A stretch of DNA of 34,255 nt, taken from assembly GCA_027082975.1 (NCBI GenBank), contig JALWTH010000411.1, positions 1 through 34,255 of the forward strand, written 5' to 3'. Made by a program: the position numbers and the translations under genes. The notes under the pieces were generated by a model. The model worked only from the letters and a program-made list of their open reading frames with translations. It did not search any database and had not been told where the DNA came from. Below are positions 27,776-34,255 of the stretch, piece after piece (position 1 is the stretch's first letter; every line of letters starts with the position of its first letter). The stretch is from Paracoccaceae bacterium. Lineage in GTDB: Bacteria > Pseudomonadota > Alphaproteobacteria > Rhodobacterales > Rhodobacteraceae.

Positions 27776-28136
27776 CACAGCGCCCGGCAGCGTGTCGAAA
27801 TGCCGGTATCGCGCCTGCGGATCTGGCCACCGGCGCGCGACTTGGGATTTTGCGCGGTTTCGAAGTGTCAGCCTTCGCCGCCGGGGACGGCCCCCGTCAG
27901 CGATGGATTTCACGGCAGCGGCGGCCACTGCCATGCCCGGCCGGCTTCGGAACCCGGTCTTCCGTGAAGACGCTGACGCGGCAGGGGCCCGGGCCCGGAC
28001 CGGGGCCACACCCCCAAGCGCCAATCTATTCCGGCTCTTTTCCCTGTTTGCGGAGAATTGCCGGGAGATGGATGGCCCCGGACAGTGTGGGTTGCCCGCA
28101 CAAGCCCCCGGCCAGCACGCGGCCACCCCGACCGGC

Positions 28137-28658
28137 TCAGCTGTCCTGTCGCAGGATATCCGTGATCAGGACATCCCGGACCATGTCTCCCATGACCTTG
28201 CGGGCCATTTCGACAAGGGCAAGGCGCAGGCTGTCCATTTTGCGCCCCTGCGTGAACATTCCGTCAAAGCCGCCGGCATTGGCATGGTCGAACAGGACCT
28301 GCAGGAATGCGTCACGGACCTTCGGTTCGCGCTGGTAGAAGATCTCGGTGCCGCCCGGGTCCAGCTCGAGGCTCAGGGACATCACCACCAGGGCGCTGAC
28401 CTTCTCCTCGCTGACGATCGGCACCACGAACTGGTTGTTCATCTTGACGAATTCGCCTTCGGCTTGCGGATCCGGCGCGGCCATCTCTTCCGATGTCGCC
28501 GCTTTTTCCGACCCGGGATCATGCGCCGGGCAATCGGCTTCGCAGGTTTCCGGCGGCGCTTCGGCACCGATTTCGGGGGCGGGGCGCAGGGCGATGCCGG
28601 CCCCGACCCCCGCGCCCAGCCCGATCAGGGCCAGCAGGATGGGAAGTATCTTGCCCAC
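28137..28658 (-). CDS. fliL: Flagellar basal body-associated protein FliL-like
   Basis: GTG start VGKILPILLALIGLGAGVGAGIAL TM; C-terminal REPKVRDAFLQVLFDHANAGGFDG...VEMARKVMGDMVRDVLITDILRQDS; downstream of flgH. Confidence 0.75.
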   Translation of the reverse strand: MGKILPILLALIGLGAGVGAGIALRPAPEIGAEAPPETCEADCPAHDPGSEKAATSEEMAAPDPQAEGEFVKMNNQFVVPIVSEEKVSALVVMSLSLELDPGGTEIFYQREPKVRDAFLQVLFDHANAGGFDGMFTQGRKMDSLRLALVEMARKVMGDMVRDVLITDILRQDS

Positions 28659-28668
28659 GCGCCCCTCC

Positions 28669-29394
28669 TCAGAATGGCAGAACGATATCGAGTATCTGCT
28701 GACCGTAGCGCGGCTGCTGGACGTCGGAGATCTGCCCACGGCCGCCATAGGATATGCGGGCCGAGGCGATCTTGTCATACGGGATCTCGTTCTGGCGGGA
28801 GATGTCCTCGGGTCGGACGAAGCCGGTGACCAGCAATTCACGCAGCTCGTAATTCACCCGCACTTCCTGGCTGCCCTGGATCTGGAGCACGCCGTTGTCG
28901 AGCACCCCGACCACGGTGGCGGCGATGCGCAGGGTGAGCTTTTCGTTGCGTTTGACCTGGCCGTTGCCGGAAGAGGCCGAGGTGGAGGTGGTGGAAACGG
29001 CAGGGTCGAGGCTGATGCCCGCGGATTGGGAGAGCGCGTCCGGCACGCCGAAGAAGGACTTGATCCCCATGCTTTCCGATCCGCTGCGCCCGCGCTTTGA
29101 CGTATTGGATATTTCGGCCTTGTCGTTGATCTCGATGACCACGGTGAGGATATCCCCGGCCTGTTGCGCCCGGTGGTCGCCCAGCAGAGAGGCCCGGTCC
29201 CGGCTCCAGAGGGAGGCGTCGTCGGAGCTGCGGGCGCGGGCGCTCTCCTGCGGCAGGCCGCCGGCAATGGTCATGGCTTCGTATTCCGCCCCCTGGTCGA
29301 TCGGCGACAGGGCCGGCGCCCGGCCGACCTGATCGAGGCGTGAACAGGCTGCGGGGAGCAGGACCAGGATGGGAAGGGCATGGAGAATGCGCAT
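28669..29394 (-). CDS. flgH: Flagellar L-ring protein FlgH
   Basis: Lipobox LLPAACSRL; SLWSRDRASLLGDHRAQQAGDILTVVIEINDKAEISNTSKRGRSGSESMG...GVLDNGVLQIQGSQEVRVNYELRELLVTGFVRPEDIS. Confidence 0.93.
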   Translation of the reverse strand: MRILHALPILVLLPAACSRLDQVGRAPALSPIDQGAEYEAMTIAGGLPQESARARSSDDASLWSRDRASLLGDHRAQQAGDILTVVIEINDKAEISNTSKRGRSGSESMGIKSFFGVPDALSQSAGISLDPAVSTTSTSASSGNGQVKRNEKLTLRIAATVVGVLDNGVLQIQGSQEVRVNYELRELLVTGFVRPEDISRQNEIPYDKIASARISYGGRGQISDVQQPRYGQQILDIVLPF

Positions 29395-29404
29395 GGGCTT
29401 TCCT

Positions 29405-29845
29405 TTATCGAACCGGAAGAGAGGGAGGGGAGACCGAAACGCTGCCATCGGGCTGGACCCAGCCGGTGACGGTGCTTCGCGAGGAAAGGTTCATCACCCG
29501 CAGGCGATCGCCGACCCCGCCCCGGCCCAGGGCGCGGGCATCGGTGGCGATGGTCAGCCCGCCGGCGGCATAGATCAGGGTGACGATCTGGTTGCGCTCG
29601 ACCAGGGCCGGCGGGCCGATATCGTCGATACGGATCGGCCGGCCGGGATAGAGCGCGACGCGCGCCTCCATGCCGATCACCTCGTCCGGCGTGACATAGG
29701 TGCCGGCGATGCCCTGGTCGATCAGCTTGACATCGGCGGCGGTCAGGATGGTTTGCGGGCGGATCGTGCGGGTGGCCACGACCGTTTGCGCCAGGGCGGG
29801 CAGGGGCGCCAGAAGCAGGAGGAAAAACAGGCCGAGTGTTCTCAT
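29405..29845 (-). CDS. flgA: Flagellar P-ring assembly chaperone FlgA
   Basis: Signal peptide; VVATRTIRPQTILTAADVKL...IGMEARVALYPGRPIRIDDIGPPALVERNQIVTLIY. Confidence 0.9.
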   Translation of the reverse strand: MRTLGLFFLLLLAPLPALAQTVVATRTIRPQTILTAADVKLIDQGIAGTYVTPDEVIGMEARVALYPGRPIRIDDIGPPALVERNQIVTLIYAAGGLTIATDARALGRGGVGDRLRVMNLSSRSTVTGWVQPDGSVSVSPPSLPVR

Positions 29846-30630
29846 CAGCGCACCTGTGTCATGGCCGCGAGCATCTGGTCGGCGGCGGTAATGACCTTGG
29901 AATTGAGTTCGTAGCCGCGCTGGGCCTCGATCAGCTCGGTGATTTCCCGGACCGCATCGACCGAGCTGTTTTCGAGATATCCCTGGCGCAGGGTGCCCAG
30001 CCCGTCCTGCCCCGGCTCGGATACCAGTGCCGGGCCGGAGGCGGCGGTTTCGACGAACATGTTCGAGCCGATCGCCTCAAGCCCCTTGTCATTGGTGAAG
30101 CCGGCGAGGGTGAAGGCGCCGATCAGCTCGGGCTCCACCTGGTCGACGAAATAGGCATAGACCTCGCCCTGGGCATTGATCGAGACCGACCGGGCGTCGG
30201 ACGGGATGGTGATCTCGGGCACCACCGGGAAGCCCTCGGAGGTGACGATCAGCCCGTCTCCGGTGAGCTTCAGGCTGCCGTCGCGGGTATAGGCGGAGGT
30301 GCCGGAGGGCAGGGTGACCTCGAAGTAGCCCTTGCCCTCGATCGCCAGGTCCAGCTCGCCATTGGTCTGCGCGAGGCTGCCCTGGGCCACCATCATGGTC
30401 ACTGCCGCGGGCCGCACCCCGAGGCCGAGCTGGACCCCGGTCGGCAGGATCGTGCCGTCGGCGGCATTGATTGTGCCGGCGCGGGTGGCCTGCTGGTAGT
30501 GCAGGTCGGCGAATTCGGCCCGGCGGGCGTTGTAGCCGGTGGTGGACATGTTGGCGAGGTTGTTGGAGATGGTTTCGACCCGCATCTGCTGGGCCTGCAT
30601 TCCGGTCGCCGCGATACTGAGAGCGCGCAT
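29845..30630 (-). CDS. flgG: Flagellar distal rod protein FlgG
   Basis: MRALSIAATGMQAQQMRVETISNNLANMSTTGYNARRAEFADLHYQ...VEPGL-type C-terminus with EITELIEAQRGYELNSKVITAADQML. Confidence 0.96.
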   Translation of the reverse strand: MRALSIAATGMQAQQMRVETISNNLANMSTTGYNARRAEFADLHYQQATRAGTINAADGTILPTGVQLGLGVRPAAVTMMVAQGSLAQTNGELDLAIEGKGYFEVTLPSGTSAYTRDGSLKLTGDGLIVTSEGFPVVPEITIPSDARSVSINAQGEVYAYFVDQVEPELIGAFTLAGFTNDKGLEAIGSNMFVETAASGPALVSEPGQDGLGTLRQGYLENSSVDAVREITELIEAQRGYELNSKVITAADQMLAAMTQVR

Positions 30631-30645
30631 GTCTGTCTCCTGTGG

Positions 30646-31365
30646 TTATGTCTGGCCGATGGTACGGATCATGTTGCGCACGCGATCGTCTTCGCGTGTG
30701 AGGAACTGCTGACCCATTTCATAGGCGCGCTGGACCTCGATCATGCGGCTGATCTCGGCGATCGGGTTCACGTTCGAATGCTCCAGGTAGCCCTGCAGGA
30801 GGGAGGCCGTGCCGAGGGCCGGTTCGGTGCCGCCGGGGACGGCGAAGCGTATGCCGTCGCGGTGGGTCAGGTCATTGGGGTCGCTGGGCAGGTAGAGGCC
30901 GATTTCGGTCAGCGGGTTGCCGTCCGCCGACAGGGTGCCGTCGGCCGCGAGGCTGACCGAGCGGGCATCGGGAGGCACGAAGATCGGCGAACCGCCGGCA
31001 TCGAGCAGGCGCAGCCCGTCGGCGGTGACCAGTTCCCCGGTCTCCGAGGGCAGGAAGGCCCCTGCCCTGGTCAGCAGCGGCCCGTCGGGGCCCTCGAGCA
31101 TGAAGAAGCCCTCGCCCTCGATGGCAAAGTCGAAGCTGCCGCCGGTCCGGGTGAGCGTGCCCTGTTCCAGATTGGTCACCCGGACATTGCCCAGGGCCAT
31201 GGAAAGCGACGGGTCGCCCTCCAGCGCCTTGACATATTCGGAAAAGACCACGCCTTCGCGGCGAAAGCCCGTGGTGGACATGTTGGCGATATTGTTGGCC
31301 ACGACCTGCATTTCGCGCAGCAGGCCCGACTGGCGGGTGAGGGTGACATATCCGCTGTTGTCCAT
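30646..31365 (-). CDS. flgF: Flagellar proximal rod protein FlgF
   Basis: MDNSGYVTLTRQSGLLREMQVVANNIANMSTTGFRREGVVFSEYV...EISRMIEVQRAYEMGQQFL. Confidence 0.94.
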   Translation of the reverse strand: MDNSGYVTLTRQSGLLREMQVVANNIANMSTTGFRREGVVFSEYVKALEGDPSLSMALGNVRVTNLEQGTLTRTGGSFDFAIEGEGFFMLEGPDGPLLTRAGAFLPSETGELVTADGLRLLDAGGSPIFVPPDARSVSLAADGTLSADGNPLTEIGLYLPSDPNDLTHRDGIRFAVPGGTEPALGTASLLQGYLEHSNVNPIAEISRMIEVQRAYEMGQQFLTREDDRVRNMIRTIGQT

Positions 31366-31374
31366 CTCGCTTGC

Positions 31375-31641
31375 CTATCCTCCGGCGATCAGGGGGATGA
31401 TGGTGCCCTGGAAGAAGCTGACCAGGGTCGAGGTCATGTAGCTCATCGACACCCAGAAGACGGCGAGGATCGCCGCCAGCTTGGGCACGAAGGTCAGGGT
31501 CATCTCCTGGATCGAGGTGAGCGCCTGAAACAGGCCCACGGTCAGACCGGCGACGAGGGCAACGCTCAGGATCGGGGTCGAGAGCTTCACCGCGTCCCAG
31601 AGCCCTTCGCGCAGGGTGTCGAAAAAGATCGTCTGGTCCAT
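31375..31641 (-). CDS. fliQ: Flagellar export apparatus protein FliQ
   Basis: MDQTIFFDTLREGLWDAVKLSTPILSVALVAGLTVGLFQALTSIQEMTLTFVPKLAAILAVFW. Confidence 0.95.
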   Translation of the reverse strand: MDQTIFFDTLREGLWDAVKLSTPILSVALVAGLTVGLFQALTSIQEMTLTFVPKLAAILAVFWVSMSYMTSTLVSFFQGTIIPLIAGG

Positions 31642-31643
31642 GG

Positions 31644-31934
31644 CTATACCGGCATCCTGAGGATTTCCTGGTAGGCTTCGACCACCTTGTCGCGCACGGT
31701 CACGGCGGTCTCCACCGCCAGTTCGGTCTGGGCCAGCGCCTGCACCAGCGCATTGGGGTCTGCGTCTCCGACCATGGCGGCCATGGCGGTCTCTTCGCCC
31801 TTGCGCAGGGTCTCGGCGAAATCTCCGGCCACTCTGGACAGCGCTTCGCCGGGGCCGTCCGGCTGTGCCTTCGGCGCTGTCGCCGGACGGGTTGCCGCAT
31901 ATTGCCGGGCCGCGAGAGAGGATCTGATATCCAT
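31644..31934 (-). CDS. fliE: Flagellar hook-basal body protein FliE
   Basis: 96 aa; ALAQTELAVETAVTVRDKVVEAYQEILRMPV C-terminus. Confidence 0.92.
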   Translation of the reverse strand: MDIRSSLAARQYAATRPATAPKAQPDGPGEALSRVAGDFAETLRKGEETAMAAMVGDADPNALVQALAQTELAVETAVTVRDKVVEAYQEILRMPV

Positions 31935-31945
31935 TCCGAATACTC

Positions 31946-32338
31946 CTATCTGCGTAGCAGTTCGAGCAGGGCGCGCGACATTTGCCGCGTCTGGTCGAAC
32001 ATCCTGAGATTCGCCTCATAGCTGCGCTGCGCTTCGCGCGCGTCAGCGATTTCGACCACCAGATCGACATTGGAGCCGTCATAGTAGCCAAGCTGGTTCG
32101 CCAGCGGGTGGGATGGGTCGTAGATCGAGGGCAGCTCGCTGCGGTCGAGGATCACCCGGCCGGTCGTGACCTCGCCGGTGGGGCGGCCTGCCTCGACCAC
32201 CGCCTTGAAGGGAACGATCTTGCGCCGGTAGCCGGGGGTGTCGGCATTGGCGATATTCTCGGAGACGAAGCGCAGGCGGGTGGCCTGGGCCTGCATCCCG
32301 GAAGAGGCGGCGGCGAGTGCGGTGCGAAAATCGCTCAT
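31946..32338 (-). CDS. flgC: Flagellar proximal rod protein FlgC
   Basis: SGMQAQATRLRFVSENIANADTPGYRRKIVPF...GYYDGSNVDLVVEIADAREAQRSYEANLRMFDQTRQM. Confidence 0.95.
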   Translation of the reverse strand: MSDFRTALAAASSGMQAQATRLRFVSENIANADTPGYRRKIVPFKAVVEAGRPTGEVTTGRVILDRSELPSIYDPSHPLANQLGYYDGSNVDLVVEIADAREAQRSYEANLRMFDQTRQMSRALLELLRR

Positions 32339-32355
32339 GCTGTCCTCCTGTCTGC

Positions 32356-32748
32356 CTATTTGCGTCCGAGGCTGGTACGCAGCACGTTGAGCGCCGAGCG
32401 GTAGATCGCCAGCGCCCTCTGCTGCTCGTCTTGGGCCTCGGCGGCCATCATCAGCTCGGTCTCGAGCGAGACATTGTTGCCATTGGGCGACAGGGCGCCG
32501 GGGCGCTCGGCCTCGAACGGGCGCCAGGCCGGCGCGCGGCTCTCGCCCGGCGGCAGGTGGCCGGGGCGGGTGGCGCGCAGGGCCAGGGCCGGCTCTGCGC
32601 TGTAGGAATCACGAAAGGAGGCGATGTCGCGGGCCCGGTAGCCGGGGGTGTCGGCATTGGCCACGTTCTCAGCGATGAGCGCCTGACGGGTGCTGGCATG
32701 GCGGGCCATGCCCTGGGCCATGCGAAAGATCTGCAATTTTTCCAGCAT
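32356..32748 (-). CDS. flgB: Flagellar proximal rod protein FlgB
   Basis: MLEKLQIFRMAQGMARHASTRQALIAENVANADTPGYRARDI. Confidence 0.93.
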   Translation of the reverse strand: MLEKLQIFRMAQGMARHASTRQALIAENVANADTPGYRARDIASFRDSYSAEPALALRATRPGHLPPGESRAPAWRPFEAERPGALSPNGNNVSLETELMMAAEAQDEQQRALAIYRSALNVLRTSLGRK

Positions 32749-32817
32749 CGGGGCTTCTCCCTCGAATAACGCAACCAAGGCTTAACCCTGATTCGTTTAA
32801 AAACGGTTTCGAACCGC
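32749..32817. promoter_or_regulatory. Divergent flgB/fliI intergenic region
   Basis: 69-bp gap between divergent flagellar genes, locally AT-richer (taaccctgattcgtttaaaaacggtttcgaaccg). Confidence 0.6.
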
Positions 32818-34182
32818 ATGGAGATTCGAAAAATGATCGGATTCGAGCAATTGGCAGCGGAGGTGTCGGCCACCCCGGCGATGTATCATGTGGGCCGGGT
32901 GGCGCGCATTCACCGGGGCACGGTCGAGGTGAGCGGGCTTTCGTCGGTGGCCGGGCTGGCCGACCTGGTGGAAATCGGCGCCGGACCGGGCAGGCGCGGA
33001 CGCCTGGGAGAAGTGATCGCGCTTTCGGGGCAGGTGGTCACGGTGCTGCCGGATGGCGATGTGGAGGGGCTGAGGATCGGCGAGGCGGTCCGATTGCTGG
33101 GGCGCAGCGACATCGCCCCGGACGACAGCTGGGTCGGTCGCGTCATAGATCCCTTTGGCAAGGCGCTGGACGACCGTCCGATCCTGCGCGGCACCGAGAG
33201 CAGGCCGCTGCGCGGCGCGCCGGCAAACCCGACCCGCCGCCGCCCCCTGGGCGCCCGGCTCGAGACCGGGATGGCGGTCTTCAACACCCTGCTGCCGATC
33301 GTGCGCGGGCAGCGGATCGGGCTGTTTGCCGGCTCCGGGGTCGGCAAGTCTACCCTGCTGGCCAAGCTGGCCCGGGGGGTGCAGGCCGATGTGGTGGTGA
33401 TCGGCCTGATCGGCGAGCGCGGGCGCGAGGTGCGCGAATTCGTCGAGCGGGTGCTGGGGCCGGAAGGGATGAAGCGGGCGGTGGTGGTGGCGGCGACCTC
33501 GGACCAGTCGCCGATGGTGCGCCGGCGCTGCGGCTGGACGACAATGGCGGTGGCCGAGCACTTTCGCGACCAGGGCAGGCATGTGCTGCTGCTGGCCGAT
33601 TCGATCACCCGCTTCGCCGAAGCCCACCGCGAAATCGCCCTGGCGGCGGGCGAAGAAGGCAGCCTGCGCGGATACCCTCCCTCGACGGCGCAGCAGATCA
33701 CCACGCTGTGCGAGCGGGCCGGGCCGGGGGAGGACAACCAGGGCGACATCACCGCCGTGTTCAGCGTGCTGGTCGCCGGCTCCGACATGGAAGAGCCCAT
33801 CGCCGACATCCTGCGCGGGGTGCTGGACGGCCATGTGGTGCTGGAGCGCAAGATCGCCGAGCGCGGGCGCTTCCCGGCAATCGACCTGCTGCGCTCGGTC
33901 TCGCGCGCCCTGCCGGGCGCGGCCAGCGATGCCGAGAACACGCTGATTGCCGCCGCGCGCCAGCGGCTGGGCACCTATGACCGCTCGGAAATGATGATCC
34001 AGGCCGGGCTTTACTCGCCCGGCTCCGACCCGATGATCGACGCCGCCATTGCCGCCTGGCCGAAGCTGGATGCCTTTCTCGCCGAGGACGAATGGGAAAA
34101 TACCCAGGCCAGCTTCCGCCGGCTCGCCGCCTGTCTGGTCGAGGAAAGCGGGGAGGAAGGGCAGGACGAACAGGCCGGCTGA
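32818..34182 (+). CDS. fliI: Flagellum-specific ATP synthase FliI
   Basis: IVRGQRIGLFAGSGVGKSTLLAKLARG Walker A, VVVIGLIGERGREVREFVE, VLLLADSITRFAEAHREIALAAGEEGSLRGYPPS. Confidence 0.97.
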   Translation: MEIRKMIGFEQLAAEVSATPAMYHVGRVARIHRGTVEVSGLSSVAGLADLVEIGAGPGRRGRLGEVIALSGQVVTVLPDGDVEGLRIGEAVRLLGRSDIAPDDSWVGRVIDPFGKALDDRPILRGTESRPLRGAPANPTRRRPLGARLETGMAVFNTLLPIVRGQRIGLFAGSGVGKSTLLAKLARGVQADVVVIGLIGERGREVREFVERVLGPEGMKRAVVVAATSDQSPMVRRRCGWTTMAVAEHFRDQGRHVLLLADSITRFAEAHREIALAAGEEGSLRGYPPSTAQQITTLCERAGPGEDNQGDITAVFSVLVAGSDMEEPIADILRGVLDGHVVLERKIAERGRFPAIDLLRSVSRALPGAASDAENTLIAAARQRLGTYDRSEMMIQAGLYSPGSDPMIDAAIAAWPKLDAFLAEDEWENTQASFRRLAACLVEESGEEGQDEQAG

Positions 34183-34186
34183 GCCC

Positions 34187-34255
34187 CCGCACGGCCCCAC
34201 GCGGCCCGGGCGCGGATCAGGCCCGCAAGCGCCAGGGCCGCGTGGGGCCGTGCGG
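34187..34255 (+). terminator. Perfect 21-bp inverted repeat just after fliI, cut by the window end
   Basis: ccgcacggccccacgcggccc (34187-34207) / gggccgcgtggggccgtgcgg (34235-34255); no T-run visible inside the window. Confidence 0.6.

Noticed and set aside
27668-28126. 152-aa minus and overlapping plus ORFs in the gap between the exonuclease and fliL
   Set aside because: No domain-like or hydrophobic pattern, Arg/Pro/Ala-rich; includes the tandem repeats. Treated as intergenic.
21816-28137. Classical tRNA-integrated island with an att duplication
   Set aside because: I found no integrase and no second copy of the tRNA-Gln 3' end (TTCGAATCCTACCACCCCAGCCA) in the window.
1-34255. CRISPR arrays, rRNA genes, prophage or transposase genes
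   Set aside because: No regularly spaced direct repeats, rRNA sequence, or transposase/integrase/phage structural ORFs recognised.

Overview
High-GC alphaproteobacterial chromosome segment (Rhodobacterales-like by gene content; inferred from memory, not searched). Left to right: (1) minus strand 3' part of a ybeY-corC-lnt block; (2) a TRAP C4-dicarboxylate transporter (dctP-dctQ-dctM) with its dctB/dctD two-component system; (3) SseB-like and uracil-DNA-glycosylase-like genes; (4) a translationally coupled Mrp-type Na+/H+ antiporter operon (mnhE-F-G-DUF4040/B-B-C-D-D-small ORF-D) with three D-type subunits and no long MnhA; (5) plus strand capsule-export ATPase (KpsT-like), KpsE-like protein and a BON-MscS channel; (6) tRNA-Gln(TTG); (7) an accessory region with a 268-bp structured palindromic element and a giant minus strand exonuclease/RecQ/UvrD helicase locus split by an apparent frameshift; (8) a flagellar cluster (flgB-flgC-fliE-fliQ-flgF-flgG-flgA-flgH-fliL on minus, fliI divergent on plus). 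Best hunting targets: the three-way-junction palindromic element at 22188-22455, whose 14-bp end motif TAGGCTCAG(G/A)ACCC also supplies the stop codon of three neighbouring genes; the DEDD-exonuclease+RecQ+UvrD locus with a junction frameshift and five 11-bp tandem repeats upstream; and a DctD-like regulator lacking GAFTGA and the Walker A lysine, next to two tandem near-palindromic putative operators.
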